Shown one piece after another: positions 62,049 through 64,000 of a stretch of DNA of 64,000 bases. The notes under the pieces are model-generated. The model was not told the DNA's origin, searched no databases, and saw only the letters and a program-made list of their open reading frames with translations. Numbering within the stretch: the stretch's first letter is position 1; each line of letters begins with the position of its first letter. Source of the stretch: Secundilactobacillus angelensis (GTDB lineage: Bacteria; Bacillota; Bacilli; Lactobacillales; Lactobacillaceae); the NCBI RefSeq assembly GCF_012641075.1, contig NZ_JAAXLJ010000001.1, positions 124,001 through 188,000 on the forward strand, written 5' to 3'. Made by a program: the position numbers and the translations under genes.

Positions 62049-63209
62049 ATGGCGATTTCGGAAGCGTTATTATCAAAAGTTATTGCCCTTAGACATGAAT
62101 TTCATCAGCATCCAGAAGTGTCAGCCCATGAGTTTGAAACAACAAAGAGAATTACGGAAATTCTTGAACACTGGGGTATCACGGTTAATCAAACTTCTTT
62201 AGTGACCGGTGTCGTTGCAACTATTGAAGGCGCCCATCCCGGCAAGCAAGTGACGTTGCGTGCGGATATTGACGCATTACCGATAACCGAAGCCACCGAT
62301 TTGAGTTTTAAAAGTGTCAATGATGGCGTGATGCATGCTTGTGGTCATGATATTCATTTATCGAGTTTATTGGGTGCGGCTTATTTGTTGCAGCAAGAGC
62401 GAGACCAGTTAACTGGAACGATTCAACTGCTATTTCAACCGGCTGAAGAAGCAGAACATGGTGCTGAAAAGGTACTGAATGCGCACGTGCTTGACCATAC
62501 TGTTGCAATGGCCGGGTTTCATAACAACCCCAACTTACCGGTTGGGACGATTGGCCTGAAAGCTGGCAGTCTGATGGCCGGTTGTTACCATTTTGATATT
62601 ACACTTCATGGCGCCGGGGCCCATGGTGCCAGACCAGAAAAAAGTCGTGATCCAATTGTGGCACAAGCTGCGGTGGTCACAGCATTGCAGACGGTAGTAA
62701 GCCGGAACGTCAAGCCGTTGGAGGCAGCAGTTGTCAGTGTAACCCAGGTTCATGGTGGCGATACTTGGAATGTGTTGCCAGAGGAGGTCACACTGGGTGG
62801 CACGGTGAGGACGTTCAACGATGAGACCACCGAGTTGGTTAAGCGACGAATGGAACAGTTAGTTTCTCAGGTCGCTGCCGCATATGATGTTACTGCCGAC
62901 TTTGATTGGGCAATTGGTGCCTACCCGATTCAAAATGATGCCGATTTGGTCTCTGCAATTAGGCCAGCCGTGAGTGAACACGCGGAGGTAATTGTTCCCG
63001 AAGTATCGATGGCTGGAGAAGATTTTGCCACTTTTCAGCAACAAATTCCCGGTGTCTTTGTGTTTATTGGTTCTAATGGTGCACCAGACGCTGCTGATTG
63101 GCATGATCCTTATTTTGTGGGGTTGGATTCCACTTTGAAGTTCGGCATTCAATATTTTGTGGACGCTGCTCATGCTTTGAGTGAATATGCTGCTAAGAAG
63201 GCGGAATAA
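62049..63209 (+). CDS. M20-family amidohydrolase (N-acyl-amino-acid type)
   Basis: Metal-dependent hydrolase of 386 residues of the hippurate/N-acetyl-L-amino-acid hydrolase (HipO/AmaA) group. It frees an amino acid from its N-acyl form. Visible marks: RHEFHQHPE at the start, TLRADIDALPI, the metal site HACGHDIH, the glutamate pair PAEEAEHGA and the C-terminal MAGEDFATF. GAGGAGG precedes the ATG. Being in a methionine T-box operon, it could release methionine from N-acylmethionine taken up by the neighbouring transporter; this is inference. Confidence 0.88.
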   Translation: MAISEALLSKVIALRHEFHQHPEVSAHEFETTKRITEILEHWGITVNQTSLVTGVVATIEGAHPGKQVTLRADIDALPITEATDLSFKSVNDGVMHACGHDIHLSSLLGAAYLLQQERDQLTGTIQLLFQPAEEAEHGAEKVLNAHVLDHTVAMAGFHNNPNLPVGTIGLKAGSLMAGCYHFDITLHGAGAHGARPEKSRDPIVAQAAVVTALQTVVSRNVKPLEAAVVSVTQVHGGDTWNVLPEEVTLGGTVRTFNDETTELVKRRMEQLVSQVAAAYDVTADFDWAIGAYPIQNDADLVSAIRPAVSEHAEVIVPEVSMAGEDFATFQQQIPGVFVFIGSNGAPDAADWHDPYFVGLDSTLKFGIQYFVDAAHALSEYAAKKAE

Positions 63210-63223
63210 ATGGTGGTGATTAC

Positions 63224-64000
63224 TTGGCAATTCATTATGAAACAACAGCTTTAAAAAATTTAACGAGTCAGATTTTTCAACGCTTACAAGTATCACCTGA
63301 AGATAGCCAACAATGGGCTGATAACCTGATTGATGCGGACTTACGTGGTATTCGTTCACATGGTATTCAGCGAGTAAGCATGTACGTCAGAAAATTACGA
63401 GCTGGTGAAATTGATGTTGATCAACACGCATCGATTGTTAAGGACAGTGGTGCGGTTACAGTGATTGATGGGCAATATGGAATTGGTCAAAAAGTTGCTA
63501 CTGAAGCGATGCAACGTGCCATTGAAAAGGCGCAACAACTGGGTGTCGGTATCGTAAGCGTTAGACATTCCAATCATTTTGGTGCAGCTGGGTACTACGC
63601 TCGTTTGGCAAGTCAAGCTGGATTGATCGGAATTTCAATGACAAATACCAACCCATTAACGGTACCAACTGGCGCCCGAGATGCATTCTTGGGAAGTAAC
63701 CCAATTGCTGTGGCAGTACCGGCTGACCCGCAGGATTTTGTCTTTGATGGCGCGATGTCCACCGTGTCCCTAGGAAAGTTTGAAATATTGGCGAAACAGA
63801 ACTTGCAAGTGCCTGGTGTCTGGGCCTTGGATGAAACCGGTAATGTGACCCAAGATTCTAATCGGCTGTTAAATAATATGCGCCAACCCCATCGTTTTGG
63901 TGGCGTATTGCCAGTCGGGGGGTTAGGCGAAACGGATGCTGGCTATAAAGGGTTTGGTCTAGCACTGGTTGTGGAACTATTAACCTCGGTCTTAGCGAAT
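63224..64000 (+). CDS. Ldh2/MDH2-family 2-hydroxyacid dehydrogenase, cut by window end
   Basis: Starts with TTG 63224 after TGGTGGTGAT and runs to the window edge, 259 codons seen of the usual 340-370. The family of malate/L-lactate/ureidoglycolate dehydrogenases uses NAD(P) with a fold unlike classic LDH. Signatures include DLRGIRSHGIQRV (catalytic His), HSNHFGAAGYYA and the GSNPIAVAVP and GYKGFGLALVVELL segments. With the D-specific enzyme at the operon start, both stereoisomers of a hydroxyacid could be oxidised, for example methionine hydroxy analogue. Confidence 0.85.
   Translation, partial: MAIHYETTALKNLTSQIFQRLQVSPEDSQQWADNLIDADLRGIRSHGIQRVSMYVRKLRAGEIDVDQHASIVKDSGAVTVIDGQYGIGQKVATEAMQRAIEKAQQLGVGIVSVRHSNHFGAAGYYARLASQAGLIGISMTNTNPLTVPTGARDAFLGSNPIAVAVPADPQDFVFDGAMSTVSLGKFEILAKQNLQVPGVWALDETGNVTQDSNRLLNNMRQPHRFGGVLPVGGLGETDAGYKGFGLALVVELLTSVLAN

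Noticed and set aside
1-64000. CRISPR array, rRNA or tRNA genes
   Set aside because: No regularly spaced direct repeats, no rRNA-like sequence and no tRNA cloverleaf was noticed on either strand.

Overview
The window is a chromosomal segment of a low-GC Gram-positive bacterium of the family Lactobacillaceae. Evidence: a tyramine-forming tyrosine decarboxylase locus (tyrS, tdc, tyrP, nhaC), three T-box leaders, LuxS inside a methionine-uptake operon, YczE-type and lactobacillus-type small secreted proteins, and frequent TTG starts behind strong Shine-Dalgarno sequences. A heterofermentative lactobacillus of the Levilactobacillus brevis kind fits, but the species is not proven. Two parS-like sites (1374 and 24996) hint at an origin-proximal position.

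Left part (1-25 kb): an MFS exporter cut by the left edge; a metal module (P-type ATPase, CopZ-like chaperone, Dps) whose two promoters carry the same FNR/CRP-like dyad at the same spacing; a DUF998-like membrane protein; DMT, NCS2 nucleobase and MHS-type transporters; a condensation-domain protein; an aldo/keto reductase; a drug-export ABC operon with its TetR regulator and a visible operator; a YczE-like protein and an XRE regulator; a methionine T-box operon (metN-metI-metQ-luxS-SDR); small secreted proteins; and a divergent RecA under a LexA box. A family of about 100-130 bp hairpin repeats with compensatory stem changes is scattered between these genes.

Middle (26-34 kb): a tyrosine-specifier T-box followed by three small genes, then tyrS, tyrosine decarboxylase, the tyrosine/tyramine exchanger and an NhaC antiporter. 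Together these exchange tyrosine for tyramine, consume protons and sense uncharged tRNA-Tyr.

Defence island (35.6-57.6 kb, visibly more A+T-rich): McrBC (type IV restriction), a complete-looking type 1 BREX gene order (brxA, brxB, brxC, pglX, integrase, inverted silent pglX, pglZ, brxL) and a GmrSD-like DUF262/DUF1524 nuclease. The PglX shuffling module is broken: the expressed pglX has a one-base frameshift near its 3' end, the recombinase has a four-base loss that removes its catalytic tyrosine, and the silent pglX cassette has two nonsense codons and a frameshift. The methylation arm of BREX is therefore probably off and locked, while the other BREX genes and both type IV systems are open. 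The island's right side abuts a 5'-truncated GH43 xylosidase remnant.

Right part (58-64 kb): a second methionine-specifier T-box controls a D-2-hydroxyacid dehydrogenase, a polar amino acid ABC transporter, an M20 amidohydrolase and an Ldh2-type 2-hydroxyacid dehydrogenase cut by the window end. This combination suggests salvage of methionine from its hydroxy and N-acyl derivatives.
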